A stretch of 64,000 nucleotides of DNA from Epiperipatus broadwayi (GCA_028023455.1 JAQFVV010012400.1:17599490-17663489); one strand, 5' to 3'; counted from the stretch's first letter, positions 1 through 11,831 are shown. Notes: generated by a model from the letters alone, not told the origin. Numbers and translations: made by a program.

Positions 1-364
1 GACATTTCTAGTGGTATTGTGATAACTTGAATTATATGTAATCTAGTCTAGCAGCTTTCTGTTCTACTGTGAGTTTTTCCAATGCTTTAGCCATCTAGTG
101 AACAATGTTCATACTGCCATTCAGGTTTGACAGTAAATTGTTATTGTCTTCCTTACCTCCACCAGAAGCAGCTATTTATAGCTAGATCCCCATTCATAAT
201 GAAAACAACTAGATTCACTGAATATCTTCACCCATTGGCTTGCTTCTACTATTGGGTATATCTTATTTATTCATATATCTATTGTTCCATGGCATGAATT
301 ATCAATCCAATCAAGATAAGATGGAATATGGACTAGTTTGTTAATCAAAGGTATCTTGAGATAT
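1..364. other. AT-rich DNA, nothing recognised
   Basis: No ORF, repeat array or transposon end is visible before the first RTE remnant begins. Confidence 0.5.
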
Positions 365-1440
365 AACACCAACATATTAAATGAAGAAGTGAGTCATGCA
401 GTTATAATCTATAAAGAAAGAAAAAAGTCAGGAAATGATAAAATTATAACTGATATCTTGAAAAAGCAGGTGTAGAAATAAAAAAAAATATTGGCAAAAT
501 TATAGACCTAGAAGATGACTGCAAAAATGAAATAGTAACACTGATATTTAAGAAAGGTGGTAAAATAAATATTAGAGATTAGTGATTTATTAGATCCTTC
601 TCACTTTTATATAAAATTTTTATCGAGGTAATTACACTTACAGTGAACTTTGGATTTTTGCTAATCAAAAGAACAAATTGAATTTAAAAGTGGTGTTAGC
701 TCAGTGAATCACATACAAGTATTAAGAAAAGTAGTAGCAAAGATCAATGAATATCAGTTACTATTATGCTTTGATTTGTAGATTATGAAGAGGCATTGTC
801 TCTATAAGCATTTCTACAATTATTAAAGCATTGAATTGTCAAGTCATATTTTAAAAAATAATGAAACGGCAATGATTAGACTACAAAGCAATATTAAGAC
901 ATTGAGAAGAATGTACAATAGATTGATTTCGTGTCTCCAAAACTTTTTACAGCAATATTACAAATAGATTGTGAATTAAAATGGGAAGAGAATAAAAATA
1001 AGATTGTGAATTAAAATGGGAAGAGAATAAAAATAAGATTGTGAATTAAAATGGGAAGAGAATAAAAATAATTAAAAATTATTTGTCATTCAGATTTTGC
1101 AATGTTTTAGAATTTTTAGAATTATTTTTTTTAGAATTTTTAGATTTTGCAATGATGTAATTGTTTTTGAAATAAGGTTCTGAATTTCAGGAAATATTAC
1201 AAGAGTTATCAGATGAAGGTAGGAAAGCAGGACTAAAGATAAATGATAAAAAAGACTAATTAATGTAATGTTCAATAGACTTTTCTGAAAAACAAAATAA
1301 AGATTATTAATTATGAATTAATAGAAGTTAATAACTACAAATACATTGGTCAGATTATTAATACAGATGGAAACACAACTGACAACTTAAAAAAAGCAGA
1401 TGTTGACAAAATTGTATAGAAAATATATAATATTATGTTT
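365..1440 (+). mobile_element. Decayed RTE-type LINE, reverse transcriptase part (copy a)
   Basis: The DNA follows the better preserved RTE copy at 59185-61795 block by block. 380-500 matches the region coding for the APGNDG-like RT finger motif. 570-780 matches the stretch around EQAGF to FVDYEKAFDSI. 1190-1370 matches the segment from after the FADD box to the YLGQIINTDG motif. Small deletions and stops occur throughout, so no useful reading frame remains. The copy is cut before the C-terminal part and is followed by a second RTE that starts again in the RT domain, so two insertions are present. At 1213-1246 it retains 8 bases that are missing from the copy at 61.1 kb. Strand and family are well supported; exact ends are approximate. 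Confidence 0.85.
966..1070 (+). repeat. Perfect 35-bp tandem triplication inside the dead RTE
   Basis: Three identical 35-bp units at 966-1000, 1001-1035 and 1036-1070. The unit begins AGATTGTGAATTAAAATGGG and corresponds to the RTE segment coding for a GLKWE-like stretch after the LFTAVLQ motif. The perfect identity inside an otherwise decayed element points to a recent local amplification. Confidence 0.95.
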
Positions 1441-1479
1441 TAGATGACTAGAAGAATGTAATAATGATTTCTGTTAGCT

Positions 1480-2585
1480 CATTACAACTTATAGAAAGAG
1501 AATTTTGAATGCAATCAACCAAATAAACAAATTGGATTTTAAAATTGTTTAGCACAATAGATATACAAACATAGAGAGAAGTTACAGACAGAGATAATGA
1601 ATATGAATTCCATTATGCTTGGATTTATAGACTATAAAATGACATTTTTATTCTATAAAGCATTTCTATTGCTGGTTAAAGCTTTCTAAGATCTTGTCAA
1701 CAGTATTGAATCAATTGCATTAAGAAACTAAGTAAATAATATCGACAAGGATGCACGATAAGATATTTCCATATTTTCATAAACTTTACATCAGCTTTAT
1801 AATGTTATTTTGTGAACATGGGAAACTGAGAAATAAGTGGAGATTATTAAATCATTTAGATTTTGAAGATAATGTGATGTAAATGATGTTTTATAGTTTT
1901 AGGAATAAGAACTGTCAAATGAAAGTGAAAAAGGAAGTCTAAAGCTAAATTCTAAGAAGATTAAAAGAATGATCAACAGCTTTTTCACACACACACACAC
2001 ACACACACAACAATTCTAAATTAGAAGTTATCGATTACAAATATCTTGGACAGATTATTAATAGAAACAGAATGGTTGAAATTAATCATAGAATTAAACT
2101 TGGCTGGAGTGCTTTTCGTAAAAATAACTTAATATTTAAAGGAAATATTTCTCTATGTTTGAAAAGATACGTTTTTAAATAAATAAGTCTTACCAGTTCT
2201 TACATATGGATCTGAAACTTGGATGATTGACAGATAATTAATACAAAGATTTTAGAACACACAACAAAATATAAAAAGATCAAAAAGTAAGTACACAACG
2301 AGAGAATAAACAGGTACTATTGACATCACGGAAGAAATTAAAAGATTGAAATGGAGACAAACTGATTATATTGCTAGAAGAATAGATGGTTAAAGTCTTA
2401 AATTGAATCCTAAACAATTGCAGAAGACCTAAAAAAAATACAATATTTGAGATTGATGGATGAGATAAGGAAGTTTGCTAGAATAATATGGAGAATTTAT
2501 GGATTGGAGAAGCAAGAGTTAAATATGGAGAACTCTTAATCTTAATCTTGCAGTAGATTGATAAAAGTTGAAAATGATGATGGTG
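1480..2585 (+). mobile_element. Decayed RTE-type LINE, RT to 3' end (copy b)
   Basis: Starts with DNA matching the region upstream of the EQAGF motif (near 60585). It then follows the FDSI region, the FADD region, the SYKYLGQIIN region (2020-2065), the KLGWSAF region (2095-2120), the LPVLTYGSETW region (2190-2225), the GVTDLIKKIKRLKW region (2310-2360) and the terminal part ending near a GATGATG-like tail at 2570-2585. It is full of indels and stops. A (CA)12 microsatellite has grown inside it at 1986-2009. Confidence 0.85.
1986..2009. repeat. (CA)12 microsatellite
   Basis: Twelve uninterrupted CA units inside the dead RTE copy b. Confidence 0.95.
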
Positions 2586-3095
2586 ATTATATAAACCAAC
2601 TTCTTTCCTTTGTTATTAAAAACAATATTTTCTCAAATTCGCAATGTTATTATCATCTCTATTTTTTAATATTCCCAAATATTCGCATTTGTTCATTTTT
2701 TCCAAAATAATATTTTTTTGATACTATTCTAAGCTTATTTCGTACTTTTCACTATCATTATTTTGGATTTTTTATGATTAAAGATTATTATAATTATTTT
2801 CTCCATATTACCACTTCTAACAATATTTTCTGAAATGAAAAAAAACTGACAGAGTTATCAACACAAACATTTTTAAAAATAACATATATATATTACGCAA
2901 TACACAATTCTTACTCAGTCTTATTTCACATGAAATCTTTATCCAATATGCTGATATGCTAAGAACAAACTTTTTCTACATATAAACCCTTAATAATTTT
3001 TGCAATCTTTTATCAAAGCGATGTATATTTAATATCTTATTTAAATTTTAACTCATTTTTATAATTTGAGCAATTCTTATTTTAAATAAGCAAGT
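2586..3095. other. AT-rich DNA, nothing recognised
   Basis: No coding potential or repeat structure found beyond short A/T runs. Confidence 0.5.
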
Positions 3096-3175
3096 TGATG
3101 TGATGTGATATATTATGGCTTCTCCTTAAACGAAGGCAAGAATATCTCAGCAACATTTGCGGTATGCTATTGCCA
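3096..3175 (-). mobile_element. 3'-tail fragment of a LINE with (TCACA)n end
   Basis: Read on the minus strand, this is the same 3' end seen at 11590-11670: the stretch around GCAATTATGCCCAGAT, the GGCTTCTCCTTAAAC-type block and the terminal CATCACATCA repeat. Only about 80 bp is left, so this is either a strongly 5'-truncated LINE copy or a SINE that borrowed the LINE tail. Confidence 0.7.
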
Positions 3176-5040
3176 TCTTGAGGAAAGTAATCGAACTACT
3201 TTTTATTATTTTTATTATTATTGTATGAATACAGTACTGTACATTATAATTATCGAATGTAAATACTGTATAATGTTAAATTACGTTTTGTGCGATGACT
3301 TTTTTATTATCAGAAAAAAAAAAGATATGATTTCCCATTCTGCAAACGGATTTCCAATTTATTTTAATTAATATTGTCCTTCAGTCTTAAGTGATTAATT
3401 ACAATTATATGAAATAATTTATCCGATCTATGCGCATGCGATACGTTTATATATATTTAAAAGCAAAACTAGTTGTCCAGACATTGTTCCCTGCCAAGGG
3501 TGATGAGACATTACGAGACAAGAAGTATTACGAGTGCGAGTGATAGCAGTATTATTGTTTAGTTGCTAGATCGCCATTGCTTGCTATTGTATTAAAATAG
3601 GCAAAACTCTCCATAAATTGTGATCATGTAATGTTCTATTAAAATACTTTATTATATCTATATTTTATGCATTAAAAACTATTTACATCAACAATTAACC
3701 ACCAAAAATAATAATCTAACTACAGTAACTGGTTATTGGCAGTACAGTTGCTATTATCAAATTTAACACCTATTTATTTTATTTTCATTATCACAATCAT
3801 GAGCATTAGTTAGGTATTTTTAAATAAATATACCCATTCTATTCCCAGAAAATATATGTAAGGATAAATAAAAAAAGTCAAAAATTCTAGAGATGAATTT
3901 TGTATAGACTAGACAAATGTACCCACATATATGATGTGCTGATCGTTAATCTGTTTACTGATATCTTCCAAAGCTGTCTTTTATTTCATTCAGAATTAAT
4001 TTTTTTTTTACATTTATATTTAATTTTAGTCTTAGCAATATCCTCTCAATGTGAACAATCAATATTATACTTTTTAAAATAATACTTTTCAGGTAGTCTT
4101 TATAATATAAATTAGTGCGCTTTTTCCATGAAAATTATGTTGAAGTTCAATTAAACCCCCAAAATATCATATGACTACACCTTACACATGCTTTATAAGA
4201 GCAATTTTGTGCATTTTATTCTAATTTACAATAGATGGCAGCACTAGAACAAAACAAACAGAGCACCTCAGCATAAAATAATTATTTTAAAAATCTGTTA
4301 CTGTTAATTCATTTCATATATCCAATCCAACAATATATAATTAATAATACTGCATCCAATAAGCTAAACAAGTGGACATACAATCTTCCATATTTTTCAA
4401 AATACTATGAGTATCCATAAATGAAAATATTTCCAGTGTCTTTATAGTAAGATAACTGGAGTAAGTATTATCACTATGATGGTCAGTCTGTGCTGCACCT
4501 CAAAACCTAAGTCAGCCTTTCTACTAAGTGGGAAACCATCTAAGTTAAAAATTGCTCAACATTTTTTTTGTATACCAATGGCTAACAATACACTCAAATT
4601 TTTTGAACATTAATTATGGAACCAAGGTTTAATTATGTTGCATTTAAAATATTTAGAACTTTCCATAGATCATTCTTTGAAGAAGCAAAAACAGAACAAT
4701 CATCAGCGTACCATACATCTAAAAACAAAAAGATGAAGATTTTAATTAATCATTTCAAGCCAAAATAATATAAATTTTGGATTTATTCACATTTATTTGT
4801 GTTAATTTTAGCATTTCCCCAATGTTTTAATTAGATCTCATCGGTCACCATCTAGATAATAAACGTTCTTCAAGGATGTTTCAGGCACTGCTGCAATATC
4901 CCTGAATGGCTTTTAATATCTAAGTGATCCAGTTATAATGTTGCTGTAATTCTGATGTTAACAACAAACAGACACATATATGGATGAATTAAAGATATAT
5001 ACTTGTGTCTTTTATCCATGTAAAATATTGTTTTAATATA
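3176..5040. other. AT-rich DNA without genes
   Basis: Apart from the small foldback fragment at 3565-3615, nothing recognisable. Open frames here are short and have no family signature. Confidence 0.5.
3565..3615. repeat. Fragment of the 51-kb foldback family
   Basis: The block TTAAAATAGGCAAAACTCTC at 3592-3611, followed by CCATA, matches the arm end at 51074. The bases before it (CCATTGCTTGCTATTGTA) resemble the reverse complement of the right flank of that foldback (51402-51425). It looks like a truncated copy of one arm plus its outer flank. Confidence 0.6.
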
Positions 5041-5340
5041 TATATATAGGTTGTAGTCTTATGGACAAAGACGCCACTTGATGGCGCCATTATCACAATA
5101 AAACTATAAAATATGAACATTCCCAGGCTGTTGATTTTAATGTGTTTTTCTTATTAACATATACAAATTAAATGATAACAATAAATGTAAAATAAAATCA
5201 ACAAATTACAATTTAATTCACTTTTTTTTTTTTTTTTTGCTTTAATAGAAAAAACAATTTTCAATCTGATTTTTTTGGGGGTTACACCTTTTTTGTTGTT
5301 GTTGTTTAAAAACTTGTAATCGGAATAAAAGGTAAAAGTT

Positions 5341-5484
5341 CTTAGTCTTCATTTTACATTTTAATTTTTACACAGAAACAGATATTATTGTGTTACCGCT
5401 ATTTTTTACTTTCTTAGTCTTCGTTTTACATTTTAATTTTTACAGACAAACAGATATTATTGTGTTACCGCTATTTTTTGACTT
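5341..5484 (+). repeat. 72-bp tandem duplication
   Basis: Two head-to-tail copies, 5341-5412 and 5413-5484, each running from CTTAGTCTTC through TTGTGTTACCGCTATTTTTT with a few differences. Lies inside the TIR element. Confidence 0.9.
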
Positions 5485-5514
5485 CAAATAGAATGACAAC
5501 AAAAAGTAAAAGTT

Positions 5515-5542
5515 GTTAGAGTTAGGGTTAGGTTTAGGGTTC
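5515..5542 (+). repeat. Short telomere-like tract
   Basis: Contains GTTAGGGTTAGGTTTAGGG, about three degenerate TTAGGG units. It is too short to be a telomere and is embedded in a transposable element. Confidence 0.7.
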
Positions 5543-6063
5543 TGTTGTTTGCAAATCACAGAATCAAACAAAATGTGTGATTTCCTGTACCATATTGTTT
5601 GGTCTCATGGAATGTTACGAACAGTATGTTACTTGATGTGTTACCTAATTCCAACTGCCTTTACACATCTATCTGGACAAGATTTTGCCACTTAAAACTT
5701 CAATACAGAATGGTGTAAAGAGTCAGATAATTATTAATTAAGAAAATCGGAATATTTCAATACTTTAAAAAAAAAAATTCAATTAAAATCACTTTTCCAT
5801 CAAATTCAAATACACACACTCTCACACAAAGCCGTAATAATTGTATGAAGTGTGCAAATTCATCAAATTTATTTGCTGCAATGTGACATACATGCTGTAC
5901 TGCAATGCGACATAGTGGCCTGCAATCTGTAGCACAACAATAAAAGTTGTATTATAGAAAATGTGGGTTTGAATGTGTCGGCCATGGAAACGGCATTTCT
6001 ATGTGCTTTAGCACGTAAATGGCGCCATCGAGTGGCATCTTTGTTCATCAGACTACAACCTAT

Positions 6064-7187
6064 ATATATATATATGTGTGTGTGTGTGCTATTACAATTT
6101 TATTTTCAGATAACTGCTCCACCCAGATATTTTCTAAAATTAATCATCAAAGGAGTATCTAGCTATTTGTATACAGAATGTAAAACAGAAATAAAAATAT
6201 TCAAATCATGATCATTCAGCATTTGGCAAGCATCATGGGTATTGTCTTCTCTTTCATTATTCATTATTCAATTTTCAACATGCAATTTAGATAAATATTG
6301 TTTACAAACGTTGCTGCTATGAAAATTGTGGTATAGTAAATCTGAAATTTCGTGCCATAATATATAACACAATGAATGATAATTGTATTTGTTTATATAT
6401 TTAAAGCTTTCAAGCTAAGATGCTTAAGACTGGCTTATATATATAAAAGCTAAGTTTAGAAAAGGTTGGTATCAACCTTTTCTATCAAAATCTCTGTCTC
6501 GTGTCTAAGCTTGATTATTTATTAGATATCTGTTTAAAATCTGATTGGCTTTATAATTGCGCATGTGAGAAAAGCTAGCATACTTTCAATTTATTATTTT
6601 CATTATTCTTTTAAAAAATGGATTGTGGAGAAGCCATTGCACAACCATAGGATTTTAAAGGCTGTTAAATGTAATCACAAATCAATAAAAATGTTCATTT
6701 GAAAAAATATTCAATTTCTATTCACTGATTATATTTTTTAATGATTTTTTTTTATTATGGAAAAAACATCACACTTTATCTACAAAAATAAAATATTGCA
6801 TCATTTGATAATTCAAATTTTTTTTATTTATTTAAATATAAGCCCATTTAAAGCTGACCATTTTTGTTGCAAAGATCATGTGCTTATGATATAAAACCTG
6901 TTGATGTATACTGCAATGAAAACCCAGAACTAATATAGTTCAAGTAAATAAACTGTCAAAACCATTTTCCTCTTCAGTCATATTGTAACAACAATAATAA
7001 TTATTGGTATAATTTTGGACAGATCTATTTCAATCTGTGTATTTATAACAACACTGCAAATATCTATTCTTTTTGTTGCTAATAATGTTCAACTCACCAA
7101 TTCTTGTTTGATATTATTTCCAATACAATAATGAATAAAAATTGCTAAACGAGCTGAATCAATTAAATCAATACTTCCATCAAGACA
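6064..7187. other. AT-rich DNA, nothing recognised
   Basis: Starts with a (TA)n(TG)n microsatellite at the edge of the TIR element; the rest has no recognisable feature. Confidence 0.5.
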
Positions 7188-7195
7188 GAAAAATT

Positions 7196-7892
7196 GGTAC
7201 TTACGTATAATTCCTTCACTCTCTTTGCCAGGCATTTTTTGGTTAATTACTATTTTCAGGGGCAGTGAAATATTTGTTTTTTTTCCTCAAAATTATTCTA
7301 TTGAACATGTGTTACTTGTTAAGTTTAAAAAATATTAAAAAATCGAATATAAATTCATGTTAAGTTTAAAAAATGATATTTTTGTTAATAAATGCCATTC
7401 ACAACATTTAATGAACCATTGTCATGATTTTTTTATGCTTACCGTAGCATTCATTCCAGTTGTTGGTTAATTATTTTTCCTAACTAACAGAAGAAGATGC
7501 AGTGAAGTATTTTCAAAATTTCAGAATAATAATGCCTATGTGAAAAGTGTGTGCTAATGAGCATGATATGAAACTTTATGTGTGAATGGAGATAATGGTA
7601 ATGTAATCTCAAAATGAGTTCGAAGTGAGTACTCTTTCATCATGTTTTTTATTTTGTTTATTACAGTTATATTAAATTTTATTTAATTCCAATTGCAAGA
7701 GTTTTGTATAATTTGTGTTTTTATAATTATCTTAAAAAAAAAATTCAACAAAATATTTAGTATGATAATCATCTTTAAAAAAAAAACAAACAGCCATAAT
7801 GTTTAAAACATGCTGCTCTTGAAAATACATAATTAGCCAAAAAAAAAAAAAAACGCCTGGCAAAGAGAGTGAAGGAATTATACGTAAGTACT
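7196..7892. mobile_element. 0.7-kb MITE with long TIRs and 8-bp target duplication
   Basis: The left end (7196-7249) and right end (7834-7892) are inverted copies sharing GTACTTACGTATAATTCC and CACTCTCTTTGCCAGGC. The direct repeat GAAAAATT flanks both ends (7188-7195 and 7893-7900). An 8-bp duplication fits a hAT-type integration, but the first TIR base differs between the ends and no transposase is encoded. The internal ~580 bp is plain AT-rich sequence. Confidence 0.85.
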
Positions 7893-7995
7893 GAAAAATT
7901 TAACTAGAAGATTTTATATTCAATTTTTAATGATGAGTTATATTTTTTGCCATTTTCAAAAATTTTATCTTTCATAATGTTTCAAATAAAGATAT

Positions 7996-8085
7996 ATATA
8001 TATATTGCCTGTGTCAAAGTATCGGCGGCCGGGAAGCGAACCCGGGACAACTGCTTGTAAGGCAGTACCACCAACGCTCGACAGA
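7996..8085 (-). mobile_element. tRNA-derived SINE head
   Basis: On the minus strand, a tRNA-like segment carries a B-box-like GGGTTCGCTTCCC with matching stem bases and the upstream GAGCGTTGGTGGTACTGCC. It is much more GC-rich than its surroundings. It resembles the units at 10050-10140 and 31555-31622, so this is a dispersed SINE head rather than a working tRNA gene. Confidence 0.7.
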
Positions 8086-8089
8086 TATT

Positions 8090-9755
8090 TTATTTTTTTG
8101 AAGAATTTTTATCTTTATTTTCAAAAATCTCTAAAGTGAACTATTGCATATTTTAATCATGCTTCTTTTACATATTCCCAAATCTTTAAAAGATTTTCTG
8201 TGTTTGAAAATTTATTTGAGGCAAACAAATTATATTTGAGTAAATGCTAGTAAATTCCAATAGGGTCATAATTAAATGCTCCCACAATAAATTAATTTTA
8301 TTCATTCATTTTTTTTAATTAACAATTTATAATTCATCTCATAATGTCATAAGATGGCATTCTGTTTACAAATTGTTTCTGAACCTAAAACAGCATTGCT
8401 TTATTGTCTTTGCAAATCCTGCCATATTCTTCAGTCTATCAACCTTTGATTTCTTTGTTGTTTGATACTGATCATTTTTATTTTCATTACCTATGTTAAA
8501 TAGTGTTCTAACAAGTTTATTTAAAAATCAAATCAAATGCGGTTTATTACAACTTCAAAAAAAATATCAAATTTTGTTGTTTGCTTAAATTATCTTTATA
8601 ATTCAAAGAAAAACAAAACACATTTGTAATACACTTGCCGCATCTTGTTCATATCTACAGGACATAGTATGATAAGAAAGTATAATGACTATTCATGCAA
8701 CCAAAGAGTGGAAAAGTCTGAAAATTTTGAAAGTAAATTATCTACAATATATTGACTGAGTAAGGAAAAATTGCTTATCTGTGAATTAGTGCTTTATGTA
8801 AAACATATTTTATTGCTAACAATTAAAAAATATGAATAATTTATAAGGATATAAATTTGTATCACTTATAATTATACCCATATGTCAGCAGTATTTTCAT
8901 AGTCCCACTTCTGCCATGCATTCACTATGTCTAAAATAGTCAAATAAAAGATAATTAATAATATATAATTCTTGGTAATGCCCATAAAATTTGACTGAAA
9001 TATATGTTAAAAGTTGTATAATATATATGATTCAACTATATTACTATATAAATGTGAAAGTTTTTTTATATTTTGTGATTTTATAACTTAACAAATACTG
9101 CACCAATCTTTACAAACCTTGCACGATTTTCTTTCCTTTTTTTGTATAGAATTTTAGTAGCATATACATTTTTGTTTCTATTGTTTTAAAAAAATTGTAA
9201 TTTGCAATATAAAAATGCTGGAAAATCTATATCATAATTATTTTTGAATGATGTCATAAAAAAACAAAAAGAGGTCAGAAGTGATTAAGAGATTATAAAA
9301 TTGGGAAATTTTTTAAATGAAAAGTATAGTTTTTGTTAAAGCAAGGCAAAATTTGATTTTGTAAATATATTTTAAATTAATTAAAGTGTGTTTGTAACTA
9401 GGTATTTAATTTCTCATTTGAATAATGAGAATTTAGATCAGTTATAATAATGAATTTGATAAACTTTTAGGATTTCACTTTAAATATATATCTAACATAT
9501 GTTAAAGTAAAAATAAAAATGTCACAAGTATAGCAAGAAAACCATTACTAAATTTGATAAACTTTTACTATGAAATTTATAAATTTTAAGATTTCAGTTT
9601 AAAAATATTTAACACATGAAAAACTAAATTTTAAAATGTGATATTCAATCCATCGAAAATCAAAATTGAAATTTACATAATAAAACATTAAAATTTTTTA
9701 CTGCTTAGAGTATATTCTTCATATAAATAAATTAGAAATATATTTAAGACTGATA
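8090..9755. other. AT-rich DNA, nothing recognised
   Basis: No coding frame, SINE box or terminal repeat found. Confidence 0.45.
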
Positions 9756-9761
9756 ATAATG

Positions 9762-9832
9762 TGAACAATTACAATCATTTGGGTCAGATTATTGATAGAG
9801 ATATAACTGAACAGAAAATAACTGAAACTTTC
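9762..9832 (+). mobile_element. Tiny RTE fragment
   Basis: GTGAACAATTACAATCATTT followed by GGGTCAGATTATTGATAGAG parallels the RTE segment coding SYKYLGQIINTDG (61205-61250). Similarity stops on both sides. Confidence 0.55.
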
Positions 9833-10049
9833 AATGAGTTAGATAACATAAATAAACTCTTCAAAAGACAGATGAAACTACCAATTAAATGCATTATATT
9901 CTTTTAAACTTTTACATTAATAAAATAAAGCAATGTCGTGTAGTTGATAATTAAAATATATTTAAAGAATATTTACATGAAATAATACCCGAATTATCAT
10001 CAGTAGTTAACAATGACCTTACAACATTGTTTTTTTTCTCATGTGTCAT

Positions 10050-10140
10050 AGCATCAGCCGACAGCGAACCCGCTAACCTGGGACAACTGCTTGTAAAGCA
10101 GCTGTCGCTGACCTCTCGACCACCAATGCTTGACAACAAC
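10050..10140 (-). mobile_element. tRNA-Leu-like SINE head
   Basis: On the minus strand the order GGTGGTCGAGAGGTCAGCG (A-box-like) then GCTGCTTTACAAGCAG (an anticodon-arm-like hairpin) then AGCGGGTTCGCTG (B box) matches the layout of a tRNA with a variable arm, as in tRNA-Leu/Ser. It shares its core with 8021-8083. Confidence 0.7.
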
Positions 10141-10592
10141 ATTGTTTTAAAAATGCATTACAATAGTTATTTTTATCTGCTGTTGGTAACTCATATATTA
10201 TTATTTCATGTAAATATTATTTAAACATATTTTAATTATCAATTAATTACATTATATTCTAGCCATGGGCGTAGCTAGTATAAAATAAAGTCAAGGTTTT
10301 AAAAAAAACAATAGAAGATCAATTTGTATAAGGTGTTTAGAGTATTAATGCTATACACATTTACTCATTAAGAAAATCATTGAACTCTATAATATTAAGC
10401 ATATTGTTCTCACAAAAATAACTATAATCAAAAATATAATAGCATTATGTATCCTTGAATAAAATGTAAAAATGGACAACATTTTGAAACATGATTATAA
10501 TTCAAATTAATTTAAAAAGTGGAATCTTCATAAATTGATGATCCAAAATCATGAAATGACTATATTATAATTCATTATACACAATATATAAT

Positions 10593-10679
10593 TATTAAAA
10601 GCCAGTCAACACTTTAATCCCAATATCATTAACAATCAACCCTTTCAAACTGTTGTCAAGGCAACCTCCTTTTAACAAT
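10593..10679. repeat. Half copy of the 30.3-kb foldback family
   Basis: Begins ATTAAAAGCCAGTCAACAC and contains CCCAATATCATTAACAATCA and TGTTGTCAAGGCAACCTCC, matching the left arm of the foldback at 30301-30479. The second arm is absent. Confidence 0.8.
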
Positions 10680-10747
10680 ATACAATTATACATATATAAG
10701 TAAAACACAATAATATTCTTTACATGTATTTTTAATATTATAAGGAT

Positions 10748-10880
10748 CACTTAGTGAGATGGTATATATTCGCCTGCCATACCTCTGACCTCAATTCAAA
10801 TTCATGCCAGATAAAACTAAAAAATATTTTTTCAGGTTCTAATTGAGTTTAGAAATTTCTTTCAGATAGTGGAGCCACAC
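10748..10880 (+). mobile_element. tRNA-Gly-like SINE
   Basis: CACTTAGTGAGATGGTATAT (A-box-like), TCGCCTGCCA (like the tRNA-Gly GCC anticodon arm) and TCAATTCAAATTC (a decayed B box) are spaced as in a tRNA-derived SINE head. A tail with T-rich and TTTCAG motifs follows up to the LINE at 10885. Confidence 0.6.
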
Positions 10881-10884
10881 AACA

Positions 10885-11670
10885 CACCTTAGGTTGCCGT
10901 TTATGGATAGTAAAAGAATAGCTAAAATAGTGTTTAATTGGGTTATGAGTAAAGGGCAGGTAATAAGATGGGTGAGAAAGGTAATGCGGTATGCAAAAGA
11001 TTTGGATAAAGAATTTATATCAGTATACTTGTATAAAAGGTGGGATGATTGTGTTAGGAGGATTGTTGAGTGTTATAGTGGTAAGGAATGGGATAAAAGA
11101 ATAGAAGCATTAATAAAAAATAAAGAGTTGGAGATATGGAGAACTAGTATGGAGGGTAAAAAGAGTTTAAATATATATAGAAGTAAACAGAATATTGGAT
11201 GCGAGTTAATTTATGATAATAGTAAGGAAAGTAGTTTATTGTTTAAGGCTTGAATGGGATCTTTAGCAACAAGAGAATATACATGTAAATGGAAAACTAT
11301 GGGTGATTTAGTGTGCAAATTGTGTAAGGAAGGTATAGAAAATATTAGGCATCTGTTGATTGAATGTAAATGTTTGAAAGCAGAAAGGATACAGATAATG
11401 AAGTTATGGGAGAATAGGTGACCATACAGAAGGTGAGTTATTAGTTTTTATGCTGGGTTTGCGAAGAGATAAGGGGGATTTAAATATAAAGGCCATAGAG
11501 TTGACAAAGATTATGTTGTGGAAATGGGATGGGGCAGAATATGGGAAGACTTAGAGTGGGGAATGGAAAGTAAAGTGACTAACAGGTTTATCTGGGCATA
11601 ATTGCTGAGATAATCTTGACTTTGTTTAAGGAGAAGCCAAATGCATCACATCACATCACATCCAATATTA
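10885..11670 (+). mobile_element. 5'-truncated LINE with CCHC end and (TCACA)n tail
   Basis: Only the part after the reverse transcriptase core is present, followed by a 3' UTR that ends in CATCACATCACATCACATCC (11645-11664). The same tail occurs on the other strand at 3096-3175. The protein signature (see the pseudogene entry) is that of Jockey/I/CR1-like LINEs, not RTE. The clade cannot be fixed from this piece. Confidence 0.8.
10894..11420 (+). pseudogene. LINE ORF2 C-terminus, broken
   Basis: The frame opens at 10894 and reads 119 codons to a TGA at 11251-11253. It continues in the same frame as MGSLATREYTCKW and then CKLCKEGIENIRHLLIEC. The stop sits where related LINEs often have an Arg (LFKA-R-MGSL), so CGA to TGA decay is likely. 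The segment C-x2-C-x8-H-x4-C is the CCHC zinc-knuckle-like motif typical of the end of ORF2 in many LINEs. After a further stop near 11419 the homology seems to resume in another frame (GELLVFMLGLRRDKG), indicating a frameshift around 11417. The polymerase catalytic region is absent, so this is a dead, 5'-truncated copy. Confidence 0.75.
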
Positions 11671-11831
11671 GTTAATAAATAGATATCATAGCTATTCTTA
11701 GCTAGGAGGTAAAACAAGGATGAAAAAGCACTGTAATTGGTGAACTACATAAAAACACATTCTTTCTTATTGTTTTCATTTGAGGTCAGTTAAGTGGTGT
11801 TAATCTACAATGGGCTATTAAATAAATCTCT
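11671..11831. other. Spacer, nothing recognised
   Basis: Short AT-rich spacer between the LINE tail and a SINE. Confidence 0.5.

Larger units (their letters stand above)
5049..6060. mobile_element. 1.0-kb TIR element, non-autonomous
   Basis: Terminal inverted repeats of 42 bp at 5049-5090 and 6019-6060 differ at only 4 positions. They begin GGTTGTAGTC and end ATGGCGCCAT. Both ends sit in (TA)n runs, so a TA target duplication is possible but cannot be proved. No transposase frame is present inside. The interior holds a 72-bp tandem duplication and a short telomere-like tract. A Tc1/mariner-type or other TA-targeting MITE is plausible; the superfamily is not identified. Confidence 0.85.

Noticed and set aside
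1090-1275. 61-codon minus-strand frame
   Set aside because: Antisense of the dead RTE copy a.
5515-5542. Telomere or chromosome end
   Set aside because: Only about three degenerate units, in the middle of a transposable element.
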